Position numbers and translations under genes: made by a program. From the NCBI GenBank assembly GCA_051746985.1, contig JBNJFP010000006.1:46403-110402 (forward strand): a stretch of 64,000 nucleotides of DNA. Reading direction: 5' to 3'. The DNA is from Fodinibius sp051746985 (GTDB lineage Bacteria; Bacteroidota; Rhodothermia; Balneolales; Balneolaceae). Of this stretch, positions 18,861-27,693 are shown one piece after another (the first letter of the stretch is position 1; each line of letters begins with the position of its first letter). The notes under the pieces were generated by a model. The model was given only the letters and a program-made list of their open reading frames with translations. It was not told where the DNA came from and did no database searches.

Positions 18861-19736
18861 ATGATATCGAAAGAAATCCTTAAGAAAGTTCGAAAGATTG
18901 AAATTCGCACCAAAGGAAAGGTAAACAGCCTTTTTGGAGGTGAATATCAATCAGCATTCAAAGGTCGGGGCATGGAGTTTTCGGAGGTTCGCGAATATAA
19001 TTATGGGGATGATATCCGGCAGATTGACTGGAATGTCACAGCCCGAACTGGTGACCCATTTATCAAACAGTTCGAGGAAGAACGCGAACAAACCCTCATG
19101 CTTTGTGTGGATATTTCTCCCAGCGGCATATTTGGCAGCCGCGGACAAAGTAAGATGGAGCTTTCGATTGAAATTTGTGCGGTTTTGGCTTTCAGTGCGA
19201 TTAAAAACGGTGACAAAGTGGGACTTGTGCTCTTTACCGATGAAATTGAAAAAGTCATTCCTCCCAAAAAAGGTCGAATGCACGTACTTCGGTTAATTCG
19301 CGAGCTATTGACCACCGAACCCAAGGGCCAGGGTACCGACATTAGCGAAGCCCTTTCATACGTCAACCGTCTGTTAAACCGTCGGGCCATAGTCATTTTG
19401 GCTAGCGATTTTCAGGATGATAATTACGATCGCCAGCTAAAGATTACCAATCGAAAACACGACATGGTAAACATTTTCATTAATGATAAACTTGAGGATG
19501 AGCTTCCCGATCTTGGACTTATTCCCTTAAGAGATGCTGAAACCGGGCAGGAAGTTCTTGTGGATACCTCCAGCGAAAAGGTGCGCGCTGATTATCAGAA
19601 ACAACGAGCGGTTGCCAAAAGTAAACTGCGGGATCGCTTTCTAAGGATGAAAATTGATATGATCGAGCTGGAAACCAACAAATCGTATATACGCCCACTT
19701 ATGACCTTCTTCCGCCGGCGTATGCATCGCTATTAA
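18861..19736 (+). CDS. DUF58 / VWA-like protein
   Basis: A 291-residue cytosolic protein with the DUF58 signature REYNYGDDIRQIDWNVTART at about 46-65 and a von Willebrand-like MIDAS region (LCVDISPSG; VILASDFQDD). DUF58 proteins are encoded with MoxR AAA+ ATPases and BatA-type VWA proteins and are thought to work with them in envelope or metal-insertion processes. Here the gene is followed at 21.2 kb by BatD-like and BatA genes, but no moxR is in the window. It overlaps the end of the convergent M23 gene by 4 bases. Confidence 0.92.
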   Translation: MISKEILKKVRKIEIRTKGKVNSLFGGEYQSAFKGRGMEFSEVREYNYGDDIRQIDWNVTARTGDPFIKQFEEEREQTLMLCVDISPSGIFGSRGQSKMELSIEICAVLAFSAIKNGDKVGLVLFTDEIEKVIPPKKGRMHVLRLIRELLTTEPKGQGTDISEALSYVNRLLNRRAIVILASDFQDDNYDRQLKITNRKHDMVNIFINDKLEDELPDLGLIPLRDAETGQEVLVDTSSEKVRADYQKQRAVAKSKLRDRFLRMKIDMIELETNKSYIRPLMTFFRRRMHRY

Positions 19737-21034
19737 TTGTTAAGCTCGGTAAATACAGGCGTTTTTTCTTCGTCGCGTGCATCCGATTCAATTTTTTCCT
19801 CCAGCTTCTTGTCAAGCTCATCCCTCGTTTCCCTGAAGATATCCATCAGGCTGTCGGGCACCGATTCTGAGGAAGGCAACTCAATAGATCGTGAGTTTAC
19901 CGGCTGATCATTTTTGTACAACGAATAATGCAGGTGCGGGCCTGTTGCCCGTCCAGTACTGCCTACATAGCCAATAACCTCTCCCTGTTCAACCTTAGCC
20001 CCACGCTGAATGCCGCGCGCAAATCCGCGGAGATGCAAATAAGCAGTTCGGTAGGTAGAATTATGGGTAATTTTGACAATATTTCCATTAGCGCCTCGAT
20101 AACGAGCCTCCGTTACCCTTCCATCCCCTACCGCAAGCACCGGAGTACCCGGGGGTGCGGCATAATCAACCCCATGGTGGGGCATATTTTTCTTTAGGGT
20201 TGGATGGTATCGGCTTTGCGAAAAATTGGAGCTTACCCGCTGACTATATTCAAAGGGTGCTTTTAACAATGCTCGTTGAACACTTTCACCCGTATCGGTA
20301 AAATAACCATCCACATCCTCATGGGTAAATTTATATGCTTTAAACGTTTCACCGCGATGAGTAAACTCTGCCGCTTTAATTTCATCAACCCCATAAAATT
20401 CATCCCCAATAAATCGCTCATCATAAAGCACCTTAAAAGAATCACCGGAACGCAATCCAAAAAAGTTAATCTGCCAGGCAAAAATAGTAGCCATCCTGTT
20501 AGCCAACAGCTGGCTCCCCCCTTGTTCGCTAATCGTTTGATATAATGAGTTATCAATCGTGCCCGCAGCGGCATCCAACTTTCGCGTCATCGGGCGCGCT
20601 GCCTCATAGAGCTGCAGCGAATCCTGCTGCCAATCCATGACCACAAATTCAACGGGATTTTTCTGAAACACAATTTGGGAAAGCTCCCGGGTGCTGTCGG
20701 CCGAAAAATACGTTCGATATTTTTGGCCTGGCTTTACGGATCTAAAATCAATCAGATCGGAGACCTCCTGGGTGATGCCATAAATTTCCTGGGCACTAAA
20801 ATCGAATTTATCGAGTATAACATACAGGCTTTCGTTGCGTTCTATCCTGTGATCTTCAACCTCTAAACTATCAATAGCAATACCAAAACGATCGTAGGTA
20901 GGTTTAAGAACGGTATCAATTTTTTCGACCGTAACCTCCTGTATTTCCGATTTCGCATTCTTGATCTCAACTTCTGAAGTACATCCCACATAAAAAATGG
21001 TGAACAGCACTCCTAAAAGAATACCCTTTTGCAT
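19733..21034 (-). CDS. M23-family metallopeptidase, probable lipoprotein
   Basis: A 433-residue exported protein. The N-terminus ends in a lipobox-like YVGC (Cys18), so it is probably a lipoprotein, though Tyr at -3 is unusual. An OapA/LysM-like N-terminal region contains RIERNESLYVILDKF and SVKPGQKY. The C-terminal M23 (lysostaphin-type) domain has zinc ligands in HHGVDYA and GPHLHYSLY. Such enzymes cleave peptidoglycan cross-links. The last 40 residues form a charged helix. It is encoded opposite to, and in the middle of, the DUF58/BatA gene set. Confidence 0.92.
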   Translation of the reverse strand: MQKGILLGVLFTIFYVGCTSEVEIKNAKSEIQEVTVEKIDTVLKPTYDRFGIAIDSLEVEDHRIERNESLYVILDKFDFSAQEIYGITQEVSDLIDFRSVKPGQKYRTYFSADSTRELSQIVFQKNPVEFVVMDWQQDSLQLYEAARPMTRKLDAAAGTIDNSLYQTISEQGGSQLLANRMATIFAWQINFFGLRSGDSFKVLYDERFIGDEFYGVDEIKAAEFTHRGETFKAYKFTHEDVDGYFTDTGESVQRALLKAPFEYSQRVSSNFSQSRYHPTLKKNMPHHGVDYAAPPGTPVLAVGDGRVTEARYRGANGNIVKITHNSTYRTAYLHLRGFARGIQRGAKVEQGEVIGYVGSTGRATGPHLHYSLYKNDQPVNSRSIELPSSESVPDSLMDIFRETRDELDKKLEEKIESDARDEEKTPVFTELNN

Positions 21035-21133
21035 AGCACCGATTGAATTAGAAATAGTTCTTATAAAGATACCATTTTCAGAACATCAATGCACAGTAAA
21101 TATTGCCGGACTTTCAAAATATTTACAATTTTT

Positions 21134-21161
21134 CTGAATGCTATGATTTTTTCTATTTTTG
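21134..21161 (+). promoter_or_regulatory. Putative Bacteroidota-type promoter for the BatD-like/BatA pair
   Basis: TATTTTTG at 21154-21161 matches the -7 consensus TAnnTTTG exactly. Seventeen bases upstream is CTG at 21134-21136 where the -33 TTG would be expected. Gene start is about 58 bases downstream. Confidence 0.4.
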
Positions 21162-21218
21162 GTGACGGTTATTTGGCTACCGACAAAAAGACAACTGTAA
21201 ATCTCTATCACTAAATAC

Positions 21219-22256
21219 TTGAATAGCTCAGTGGCAAAAAAACATTTTGTGACCACATTTTTCATTGGCCTTCTTTTGGGGATGGGAACGCTGCCCCAGA
21301 ATGGGCAAAGTCAAACGCTCAACGAATTTGTTGCTGTTGATTCTCTTCAAGTGGGTGATACCTTTGATTTTGCAATTACCCTCGATCGAGATCGAGAATA
21401 TGACGATATCAGTTACCCCGACAGCAGCCACTTTGGTCCTGCATTCGAGATTCGATCGAAAGAACAATTTAAACTTTCGGAATACAAAGATAGCGTCCAC
21501 TACGAGCTGCAGTTTTTTGGCACCGCCGACACACTGATCCCAAAATTACCGGTTCATATTGCTCTAAACCAGGATACCACCAGCCTCTATACCAAACCGG
21601 TCCCCATCGCTTTTAGCAGCACCATTAGCGAAGAGGAGGATTCGTTTCGTCCCCTTAAACCTATTTTTGAATTTGCCCGCACCTGGTGGCCTTACCTGCT
21701 GGTCCTGCTCCTTTTGGCCGCCGCAGGATATTATGGCTACCGCCACTATCAGCGCTGGCTTGAAGAGCAAAAGGAACCGGAAGAGCGCCCGGAGTTTACT
21801 CCATCGCCCTTTGTGAATCCGCTTAAGGAATACAAGAAATCAATAAAACAACTCGAGAATGCGCAGCTGAAAACACAAGAGGATTACAAAGAATTTTATA
21901 GCGATTTAGGCGATGCCATCCGGCAATATTACGAATCGCTGTACAATCTCCCGGCACTGGAATCGACAAGTCGCGAGCTGTTGATTATGCTTAAAAATGG
22001 GGCTATAGATGAAGATTTAATTTCCGATACCCGTGCCGTACTGCAAGAGGCCGACATGGTGAAATTCGCCAAATTTAATCCTACCCAAAAACAGGCTGAT
22101 CGTGCCCTGCAAAAAGCAAATAACTTTCTCAAAAGGGCGCGTAAGGTTGACGGTCCCCGTATCGACCACATGCGCAGGAAACATCAGGCAAAAATGGAAG
22201 CCCAACGAAAAGAATTTTATGAAGAACATCCTAAAAGTGAAGGGGAAAAAATATGA
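21219..22256 (+). CDS. BatD-like / DUF4381-like membrane protein
   Basis: A 345-residue protein with a signal peptide (about 1-31), a periplasmic beta-rich domain to about residue 145, one transmembrane helix (WWPYLLVLLLLAAAGYYGY) and a 170-residue cytosolic helical part containing SKSI-type basic segments. This topology and its position directly before batA fit the BatD/DUF4381 group. The start is TTG at 21219; a GTG at 21231 is an alternative. The stop overlaps the batA start (ATGA). The exact family is inferred from topology and context. Confidence 0.7.
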   Translation: MNSSVAKKHFVTTFFIGLLLGMGTLPQNGQSQTLNEFVAVDSLQVGDTFDFAITLDRDREYDDISYPDSSHFGPAFEIRSKEQFKLSEYKDSVHYELQFFGTADTLIPKLPVHIALNQDTTSLYTKPVPIAFSSTISEEEDSFRPLKPIFEFARTWWPYLLVLLLLAAAGYYGYRHYQRWLEEQKEPEERPEFTPSPFVNPLKEYKKSIKQLENAQLKTQEDYKEFYSDLGDAIRQYYESLYNLPALESTSRELLIMLKNGAIDEDLISDTRAVLQEADMVKFAKFNPTQKQADRALQKANNFLKRARKVDGPRIDHMRRKHQAKMEAQRKEFYEEHPKSEGEKI

Positions 22257-23245
22257 GTTGGGCTAATCCGGAATGGCTGTGGCTGCTACTTTTGCTGATT
22301 CCCATCATCGGCTATCAGCTGTGGAAATTTTACCACAAAAAAACCCCCAGCTTGCTGTTTTCCAACACCTCGGGATTGAAAAATTTATCGGGCAACTGGC
22401 GCTCCTATGGCGTTTGGGTTGCCCCGCTGCTGCAGATTTTAGCTTTTTCGTTAATTGTCATTGCCTTGGCTCGTCCCCAATATAAAAACACAACCGTAGA
22501 GCGTAATGCCGAGGGAATCGACATTGTGTTGACCCTCGATATTTCCACCTCTATGAAGGCTGAGGATCTCAAACCAAATCGACTGGAAGCCGCTAAAAAT
22601 GTAGCTGAGGATTTTATCAGTAAACGAATGTCAGACCGAATTGGACTGGTACTCTTTGCTCGTCAAAGTTTTACCATGGTACCGCCTACCCTCGATTATG
22701 ATATGCTAAAAAATCTACTGGCCGACGTGGAGATGGGCGTAGTCGAAGACGGTACGGCCATTGGCATGGGCATGGCTACGGCCGTAAACAGGCTTAAAGA
22801 TAGCAATGCCGAAAGCAAGGTTATTATTCTGCTAACAGATGGACAAAATAACGCTGGTGAAATTGATCCCGTTACTGCGGCAGATCTGGCCCTTTCTCAC
22901 GATGTTAAAGTATATACCATTGGAGCAGGTACCCGGGGTACAGCACCATACCCAGTAAGAGATCCGGTTTTTGGGGATCGCTACCAAAATATCGAAGTCA
23001 ATATTGATGAGGACATGCTTACTCAAATTGCCGAAATGACCGGTGGGGCTTATTTCCGGGCAACGGATACCGAACGACTCCAGGAGATTTATAACGAAAT
23101 TGACGAACTGGAAAAAACAGAGATTGAAGAAGTGGTTTATACGGATGTAGAAGACCTCTATGCCCGCTTTCTGCTACCCGGCATTTTGCTGCTTATGTTA
23201 AGCCTCATTTCTGAACAGTTTATCTTTCGAAAAGCAACGGAATAA
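22253..23245 (+). CDS. batA: BatA-type von Willebrand factor A membrane protein
   Basis: A 330-residue protein. Two N-terminal hydrophobic segments (BatA N-domain, MSWANPEWLWLLLLL and a second near 55-75) precede a VWA domain with a complete MIDAS: DISTSM near 99, Thr/Gly-rich loops and LLTDGQNNAGE. A C-terminal membrane helix (RFLLPGILLLMLSLISEQF) closes it. Bat proteins of Bacteroidota are linked with aerotolerance and MoxR chaperones. It is translationally coupled to the preceding BatD-like gene. No batB follows; mfd is next. Confidence 0.92.
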   Translation: MSWANPEWLWLLLLLIPIIGYQLWKFYHKKTPSLLFSNTSGLKNLSGNWRSYGVWVAPLLQILAFSLIVIALARPQYKNTTVERNAEGIDIVLTLDISTSMKAEDLKPNRLEAAKNVAEDFISKRMSDRIGLVLFARQSFTMVPPTLDYDMLKNLLADVEMGVVEDGTAIGMGMATAVNRLKDSNAESKVIILLTDGQNNAGEIDPVTAADLALSHDVKVYTIGAGTRGTAPYPVRDPVFGDRYQNIEVNIDEDMLTQIAEMTGGAYFRATDTERLQEIYNEIDELEKTEIEEVVYTDVEDLYARFLLPGILLLMLSLISEQFIFRKATE

Positions 23246-23368
23246 TTCTGCATTCCATGCCAAAACCTACCTGAGCCTAATCAATCTATAATTCCCGAAG
23301 AACCTAATTTATCGTTATTTTGTTAGCCATTTTTCAAGCGGTAAATTTTTTTCAACGTACACCTTTTC

Positions 23369-26300
23369 ATGGCTTTACAGTCTGCACTAAAAACATTTTC
23401 AGCTCAAATTCCCTGGGGCGAATTACAATCCCACGTCAAAAAGCATAACACCATACAGCTAAACCATTTTGTGGGATCCACCCCCTCTTTTTTGATTGCT
23501 AAGCTGGCCGAAAAGTACGACAAGATTGTTGTTATCCACGGTGATACCGAATCAGCCCAATTTGTACAGGGCGACCTTGAAGCCCTCGGCGTAGATCAGG
23601 CCAGCTTTTTTCCCGCTACAGGGCACAAACCCTACGACGATCAGCAGATTACCGACAGCTCTGTCATCGTTCAGCGCTCGGAGGTTCTCGAGCAAATCAA
23701 CACCAATAAAAAGGCCGTGATGGTAACCTCGGGTCCGGCCATCTTTGAAAAAATTGTAGCCCCCAAAGTTTTTACCGATGCCTCGCTGACCATCTCCAAG
23801 GGCGACTCAGTTGATATGGACAGCCTAAAAGAAGAGCTGGTAGATCAGGAATACGAGCCTGTAAAATTTGTCAATCAGCCCGGAGAATTTGCCCACCGCG
23901 GGGGTATTCTGGATGTCTTCCCGTATTCGGGCGAATATCCCATCCGGCTGGAATTTTTTGGAGATGAAGTGGACTCAATCCGTGAATTTGATCCCGACTC
24001 ACAGCGTTCGATTTCTTTTTTGGATGTCGCCCGTTTTGTCCCCGACGCCTCCAGCCTTAGCAAAGGGCAAAAGCTCAATGTCCTCTCCTATTTTGATGAG
24101 GATGCGATCTTCGTTCTCATCAACCGTCCGCTCATCGAATCGGATATCGAAAACCGTTTTGAATCAGCCGAGGAAAAATTTCAATCCCTTGGTAGTGTAG
24201 AAGATACTGCTACCCCTGATGAGCTGTATGTATCCCCCCAAAACTTACGAACATCTTTTTCTAACCATCGACTAATTCACCTGGGTGGGTTTTCGGAAGG
24301 TCAAAGTGCAGACTGGCGTTTTCGACTGGATGCCAGTCCTCAGCCCGATTTTAACGGCAGCATCAAATTATTGCGCGAAGATATTCATTCGCTGAGCCGG
24401 CAGAGTTTTGATACTTATATTCTTTGTGATAACGAGGGCCAGCGCGATCGTTTTGAGGAATTACTTGGCGACCCAACCAAAGAACTGCGCTATCACCTTT
24501 CTGTTGAAACAATCCACGAGGGATTTATCCTCAACAAAAAAGGACTGGCCGTTTACACCGACCACCAGATCTTCAACCGCTATCACCGTCCCAAAGTCCG
24601 CCGAAAGCGGCATACCAGCAATATTTCCATAAAAGAATTGCGCGACCTCAATATCGGTGATTATGTGGTGCATGTCGATTACGGAATCGGGAAGTTTGCG
24701 GGCTTCAAAAAAATTCAGGTCCGGGGCGTGGAGCAAGAATCGGTGGTGCTTCGCTACAAAGAAAGTTCGGTACTCTACGTTAACATCACCAGTCTGCACA
24801 AAATCCAAAAATATTCCGGCAAAGAAGGTACCCAGCCACGTATCGATAAACTTGGGTCGGGTCGTTGGGCCCGCAAAAAGGCGCAGACCAAAAAGAAGGT
24901 TAAAGATATAGCCCGCGACCTGATCAAACTTTATGCAAAGCGAAAATCACAAGAAGCCTTTGACTTTTCGCCCGATACCTCGTGGCAGACCGAAATGGAA
25001 GCACGCTTCGAGTTTGAAGAAACACCTGATCAGCGCGATACTATTGAGGCTGTAAAAGATGATATGGAATCTGACACTCCGATGGACCGACTGGTCTGCG
25101 GCGATGTTGGATTCGGAAAAACCGAAGTAGCCGTTCGGGCTGCCTTCAAAGCGGTGATGGATCACAAGCAGGTTGCCGTACTGGTTCCAACGACCATCCT
25201 GGCCGACCAACACTACAAAACGTTCGCCGAACGAATGAAGGATTTTCCTGTAACCGTAGATGTGCTTTCGCGATTCCGCACCCGCAAAGAACAGCGAGAA
25301 ACCCTCAAAAAGCTAAAAGAGGGCAAAGTGGATATTGTCGTCGGCACCCATCGACTTACGTCAAAAGATGTAGAATTTGATGACCTGGGGCTATTGGTAG
25401 TGGATGAAGAACAGCGCTTCGGCGTTAAAGCGAAGGAAAAACTTAAAGAATATCGCGCTACTATTGATGTCCTTACGCTAACCGCTACCCCCATCCCCCG
25501 AACGCTGCAATTTTCGCTGATGGGAGCCCGTGATCTAAGCATCATCAACACCCCTCCGCCCAACCGTCAGCCGGTAGAAACAGAAATTCACAGCTTTGAC
25601 AAAGAACTTATTCAGGATGCCATTACCCAGGAGATTTCGCGCGGGGGACAGGTATTCTTCATCCACAATCGGGTTAAAAATATCGAAGCCATCGCCAATA
25701 TGGTGCGAGAACTGCTGCCAAATGTGCGCGTGCGTTTTGCTCACGGACAGATGAGCTCAAAAAAGCTGGAAAAAATTATTGAGGATTTTTATGACCATAA
25801 ATTCGATGTGCTGGTCTCCACCAATATCGTTGAAAACGGTATCGATATCTCCAACGCCAATACCATGATCATCAATCGCGCCGATATGTTTGGGTTGGCT
25901 GAGCTGCACCAGCTGAGGGGACGTGTGGGGCGATCGCACCGGAAAGCGTTTTGCTACCTGATTACCAAGGATATTAAATCGCTCACCGATGACGCCCGCA
26001 AACGGCTGCTGGCGCTCGAGGAGTTTTCAGATTTAGGATCCGGATTTAACATTGCCATGCGCGACCTTGACATCCGTGGCGCCGGTGATATTCTGGGCGC
26101 CGAACAAAGCGGCTTTATTAATGATCTCGGTTTTGATCTGTATCAAAAAATATTGAACGACGCCGTTAAGGAGCTCAAAGAAGAGGAATTTAGCGACGTC
26201 TTTAGCGATGTGGAAACCGAGATTGAACTCCCTGAAACGCAGGTAGAGTTTGACCTCCCTGCCCTATTAGAAAATGACTATGTCTCGGATAGCGTTGAAC

Positions 26301-26722
26301 GACTAAACCTCTATCGAAAGCTATCGGGCGCCCAAAAACTGGAGGCCATTAAGGAGTGGAAAGAGGAGGTTCAGGATCGCTTTGGCCCCATTCCCGATTC
26401 CACCCAAAACCTAATTACAGCCTCTGTTATCAAGCTTTATGCATCACGGCTGTTTATGACCAAAGTACGCATTCGCTCGAATCGCATGTGGCTGGAGTGT
26501 CCAAAACATGACTCTGGTCTCGGAGAAGAGTTTTATGGCGACCGGTTCCAGCACTTGTTGAAAATGCTGCAAAAAAAGGCCGAGGGACGATTTGAAGTCA
26601 TCCAAAAAAACGACCGCGTACGATTTGTTATTAAAGAAATTCCCGACCTCGAAGCGGCCGCAGAATTTGTAAAAGAACTGGCCCCCGTATCCCCAAAAAA
26701 GCAAGAGGTTAGCTTTGCTTGA
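23369..26722 (+). CDS. mfd: Transcription-repair coupling factor Mfd
   Basis: An 1117-residue ATPase that removes stalled RNA polymerase and recruits UvrA. Domains in order: UvrB-homology region (about 1-350, with PGEFAHRGGILDVFP), RNA-polymerase-interacting CarD-like domain (NIGDYVVHVDYGIGKFAG near 430), SF2 translocase with Walker A GDVGFGKTE at 578-586 and DEEQ at 679-682, the TRG motif region (GRVGRSHRKAFCY), and the C-terminal TRCF domain. Full length with no breaks. Start ATG at 23369. The stop overlaps the Sua5 start. Confidence 0.98.
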   Translation: MALQSALKTFSAQIPWGELQSHVKKHNTIQLNHFVGSTPSFLIAKLAEKYDKIVVIHGDTESAQFVQGDLEALGVDQASFFPATGHKPYDDQQITDSSVIVQRSEVLEQINTNKKAVMVTSGPAIFEKIVAPKVFTDASLTISKGDSVDMDSLKEELVDQEYEPVKFVNQPGEFAHRGGILDVFPYSGEYPIRLEFFGDEVDSIREFDPDSQRSISFLDVARFVPDASSLSKGQKLNVLSYFDEDAIFVLINRPLIESDIENRFESAEEKFQSLGSVEDTATPDELYVSPQNLRTSFSNHRLIHLGGFSEGQSADWRFRLDASPQPDFNGSIKLLREDIHSLSRQSFDTYILCDNEGQRDRFEELLGDPTKELRYHLSVETIHEGFILNKKGLAVYTDHQIFNRYHRPKVRRKRHTSNISIKELRDLNIGDYVVHVDYGIGKFAGFKKIQVRGVEQESVVLRYKESSVLYVNITSLHKIQKYSGKEGTQPRIDKLGSGRWARKKAQTKKKVKDIARDLIKLYAKRKSQEAFDFSPDTSWQTEMEARFEFEETPDQRDTIEAVKDDMESDTPMDRLVCGDVGFGKTEVAVRAAFKAVMDHKQVAVLVPTTILADQHYKTFAERMKDFPVTVDVLSRFRTRKEQRETLKKLKEGKVDIVVGTHRLTSKDVEFDDLGLLVVDEEQRFGVKAKEKLKEYRATIDVLTLTATPIPRTLQFSLMGARDLSIINTPPPNRQPVETEIHSFDKELIQDAITQEISRGGQVFFIHNRVKNIEAIANMVRELLPNVRVRFAHGQMSSKKLEKIIEDFYDHKFDVLVSTNIVENGIDISNANTMIINRADMFGLAELHQLRGRVGRSHRKAFCYLITKDIKSLTDDARKRLLALEEFSDLGSGFNIAMRDLDIRGAGDILGAEQSGFINDLGFDLYQKILNDAVKELKEEEFSDVFSDVETEIELPETQVEFDLPALLENDYVSDSVERLNLYRKLSGAQKLEAIKEWKEEVQDRFGPIPDSTQNLITASVIKLYASRLFMTKVRIRSNRMWLECPKHDSGLGEEFYGDRFQHLLKMLQKKAEGRFEVIQKNDRVRFVIKEIPDLEAAAEFVKELAPVSPKKQEVSFA

Positions 26723-27647
26723 TCGGTACGTAGAACTTTTAAAATCAGGAGAAATAGTCGCATTCCCAACCGAAACGGTGTATGGGCTCGGCGCTGACGC
26801 CACCAATCCCGATGCCATAAAAAAAGTTTTTGCCACAAAGGGACGTCCGTCGGATAATCCGCTTATCGTCCATATTGCAAACCAAAAGCAGGTAGAACGT
26901 TTCGCTGCTGAAATTTCGGATGATGCCCGCAGGCTGATGGACGCCTTTTGGCCGGGGCCGCTCACGCTCATCTTTAAGAAAAAGTCCGATGTGCTCGACC
27001 TTATTACCGCCGGACTTGACACCGTAGCGCTTCGCTGGCCCAGGCATCCCATCGCTCAACAGCTTATTGATCAGTCCGGGCCGCTGGTGGCTCCAAGTGC
27101 CAACTCATCGGGCAAGCCCAGCCCCACGAAGGCCGAACACGTTACCGAAGATTTTGGGGAGGACTTCCCCGTTGTAGATGCTGGTTCTACTGACATCGGA
27201 TTGGAATCGACCGTGCTGGATGTTTCTTCGGAACCCTACACCATTTATCGACCCGGCGCTATTAGTGCTGATGATATATCAAAGGTGATCAACAAAAGTG
27301 TTGAGCAAAAAAATGCCACTTCAAAGAAAACAGCGGCCAAAAGTCCGGGCACAAAATATTCCCACTACACCCCCCAAGCCGAAGTCATGTGGCTTGATTT
27401 CCACGGTACTTCCTTCTGGGATGAAACGCTGTACCTGCTTCACTCTACCACGCCTCCCCATAAAAGCCATCGAATCATCCATTATGATGGCAATTTTACA
27501 CAGATGGCGCATGAACTTTATGATCGATTTCGTCAGGCAGATCACCAAGGATTAAAGCATATAGTAATAGAACCGTTTTCGGATGAGCAGCTTCACCAGC
27601 CGCTGGTGCAAGCACTGCAAAACCGTATTTCAAAAGCTATAGGTTAG
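26715..27647 (+). CDS. L-threonylcarbamoyladenylate synthase (Sua5 type)
   Basis: A 310-residue enzyme making threonylcarbamoyl-AMP for the t6A37 modification of ANN-decoding tRNAs. The YrdC domain (about 1-195) shows FPTETVYGLGADA, TKGRPSDNPLIVHI and PSANSSGKPSPT; a linker follows, then a smaller C-terminal Sua5 domain (about 210-310), so this is the long Sua5 form, not short TsaC. The start is TTG at 26715, overlapping the mfd stop by 8 bases and suggesting coupling. Confidence 0.93.
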   Translation: MLDRYVELLKSGEIVAFPTETVYGLGADATNPDAIKKVFATKGRPSDNPLIVHIANQKQVERFAAEISDDARRLMDAFWPGPLTLIFKKKSDVLDLITAGLDTVALRWPRHPIAQQLIDQSGPLVAPSANSSGKPSPTKAEHVTEDFGEDFPVVDAGSTDIGLESTVLDVSSEPYTIYRPGAISADDISKVINKSVEQKNATSKKTAAKSPGTKYSHYTPQAEVMWLDFHGTSFWDETLYLLHSTTPPHKSHRIIHYDGNFTQMAHELYDRFRQADHQGLKHIVIEPFSDEQLHQPLVQALQNRISKAIG

Positions 27648-27693
27648 CAAAACCCTGTTCTTGTTTAAAACAGTTTCTCATTGAAATCGATTT

